Assembly: GCA_045599305.1 (NCBI GenBank)
Contig: JAZRVU010000080.1
Location: forward strand, 1-33,574
Source: SIG588 sp045599305
GTDB taxonomy: Bacteria > Bacillota > Clostridia > Oscillospirales > Acutalibacteraceae
Reading direction: 5' to 3'
DNA length: 33,574 nt
Position numbers and translations under genes: made by a program
Shown: piece by piece, positions 32,680 to 33,574 of the stretch
Layout: every line of letters begins with the position of its first letter
Numbering within the stretch: the first letter of the stretch is position 1
Notes under the pieces: model-generated
The model's database searches: none
Seen by the model: the letters and a program-made list of their open reading frames with translations, nothing else
Told to the model about the DNA's origin: nothing

Positions 32680-33574
32680 TCATAAATTCAACAAAGCCGC
32701 GGCGGTCGCCGCCATTTCATCACCGTCGGCGTAATCATCCACGAACAGCATCGCGGCCTCCTCGCGCCGAAACCACGAAAGCTGCCGCTTGGCGTAGCGG
32801 CGTGTCTCGCGCTTGATGTTTTCCACCGCTTTTGAGAGGGAACATTCCCCCGCAAAATAGGGAGCCAGTTCCTTATAGCCGATCGCCTGCATGGCGGTCG
32901 GGGCTTCGGGCGATCGAAGCACCTGCTCCGCTTCTTCGAGCAGGCCGCCTGCCAGCATGGCATCCGCCCGCCGGTCGATCCGGTCGTACAGCAGGGCACG
33001 GTCGCGGAAATTCAGTACCAGCATCCGCACATCATACGGCGACGGCTCTGCCTTGGAGCGGCGGTTCCACTCACTCATGGGCACGCCGGTGAGTTCGGCC
33101 ACCTCCAGCGCACGGATAATGCGTCCGTGGTCGTTGGGGTGCAGGCGTGCCGCCGTCTCGGGGTCGATCTCTGCTAGGCGGCACAACATCGCCTCGCCGC
33201 CGCATTCTTCGATCTGCGCTCGCAGACGGGCGCGCAGGGCGAGCGTTTCGTCCCCTGCCTCACTGGAAAAGGACAGATTGTCTGTCACTGCGCGGATATA
33301 CAGTCCCGTACCGCCGCAGAGTATGGGCATTTTGCCGCGGGAGAGCACACCGTTCACGGCCGCACGGGCATCGGCGGCATACTGTGCCACACTATATCGC
33401 CGGCTCAGCGGCAAAAAACCGAGCAGATGATGCGATATTCCCTCTATCTCCGCTTCGGTGGGGCGCGCGGTCCCGATCATCAGGTCGCCGTACACCTGCA
33501 TGGAATCGGCAGTGATCACCTCACCGCCGTATCGCTTCGCAAGCGTCACCGCCAGCGTAGACTTGCCCGATGGC
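32680..33574 (-). CDS. miaA: tRNA dimethylallyltransferase MiaA, missing the first residues (runs off the right edge)
   Basis: Adds a dimethylallyl group from DMAPP to N6 of A37 in tRNAs reading UNN codons. The start lies beyond the window; the visible frame begins within the P-loop (PSGKST, the last codons before 33574), continues with the DMAPP/tRNA-binding ITADSMQVY, then ISHHLLGF, CGGTGLYIRAV, NDHGRIIRALE and the C-terminal QAIGYKELAPYF and ETRRYAKRQLSWFRR. Length and motifs fit a complete enzyme apart from the cut start. A GTG at 33549 can open the frame but would remove the P-loop, so it is not the start. It is the most upstream visible gene of the division cluster. Confidence 0.95.
   Translation of the reverse strand, partial: PSGKSTLAVTLAKRYGGEVITADSMQVYGDLMIGTARPTEAEIEGISHHLLGFLPLSRRYSVAQYAADARAAVNGVLSRGKMPILCGGTGLYIRAVTDNLSFSSEAGDETLALRARLRAQIEECGGEAMLCRLAEIDPETAARLHPNDHGRIIRALEVAELTGVPMSEWNRRSKAEPSPYDVRMLVLNFRDRALLYDRIDRRADAMLAGGLLEEAEQVLRSPEAPTAMQAIGYKELAPYFAGECSLSKAVENIKRETRRYAKRQLSWFRREEAAMLFVDDYADGDEMAATAAALLNL

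Overview
The window looks like a chromosomal segment of a low-GC-phylum but GC-rich Clostridia member, probably in or near the Oscillospiraceae/Ruminococcaceae. This is inferred from gene content: RNase J, GdpP, SepF, DivIVA, YlmH, a NifU-type IscU, a type III glutamine synthetase, a class A RNase P RNA, and clear SigA-type promoters with strong GGAGG ribosome binding sites. Species assignment is not possible from the sequence alone. Apart from one eroded AraC fragment, nearly all the DNA is intact and densely coding; I see no phage, insertion sequence or CRISPR array.

Left part (1-8621): a minus-strand operon reads rnj, gdpP, rplI, dnaB, tilS (running off the left edge) from a perfect-consensus promoter at 6218-6245. 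It combines RNA processing, c-di-AMP turnover, the ribosome, replication and tRNA modification. Divergently, rnhA has its own promoter, followed by an Fe-S assembly pair (cysteine desulfurase and IscU scaffold) whose promoter is covered by nested palindromes resembling a repressor site.

Middle part (8626-19921): a minus-strand operon carries two large ABC exporters flanking a DUF1854 protein. Both exporters have an extra cytoplasmic N-terminal domain and a CxxC/CxxC zinc ribbon before the membrane domain. This is the least understood and most interesting unit here. Next come the RNase P RNA gene, an RlmI-type rRNA methyltransferase and a membrane-anchored XRE regulator, all on the minus strand. 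Divergent from the regulator is a second ABC exporter pair, which has the sequence marks of an asymmetric heterodimer.

Right-middle part (19922-27187): a decayed AraC regulator, tRNA-Lys(TTT) with a perfect promoter and a terminator, a divergent type III glutamine synthetase (glnN), then prfC-valS on the minus strand.

Right part (27188-33574): a minus-strand cell-division and envelope cluster reads miaA (running off the right edge), a HlyD-like adaptor, yggS, sepF, ylmH, divIVA, lspA and a RluD-type pseudouridine synthase. Genes are tightly packed with several overlaps; a terminator-like hairpin sits between divIVA and lspA.
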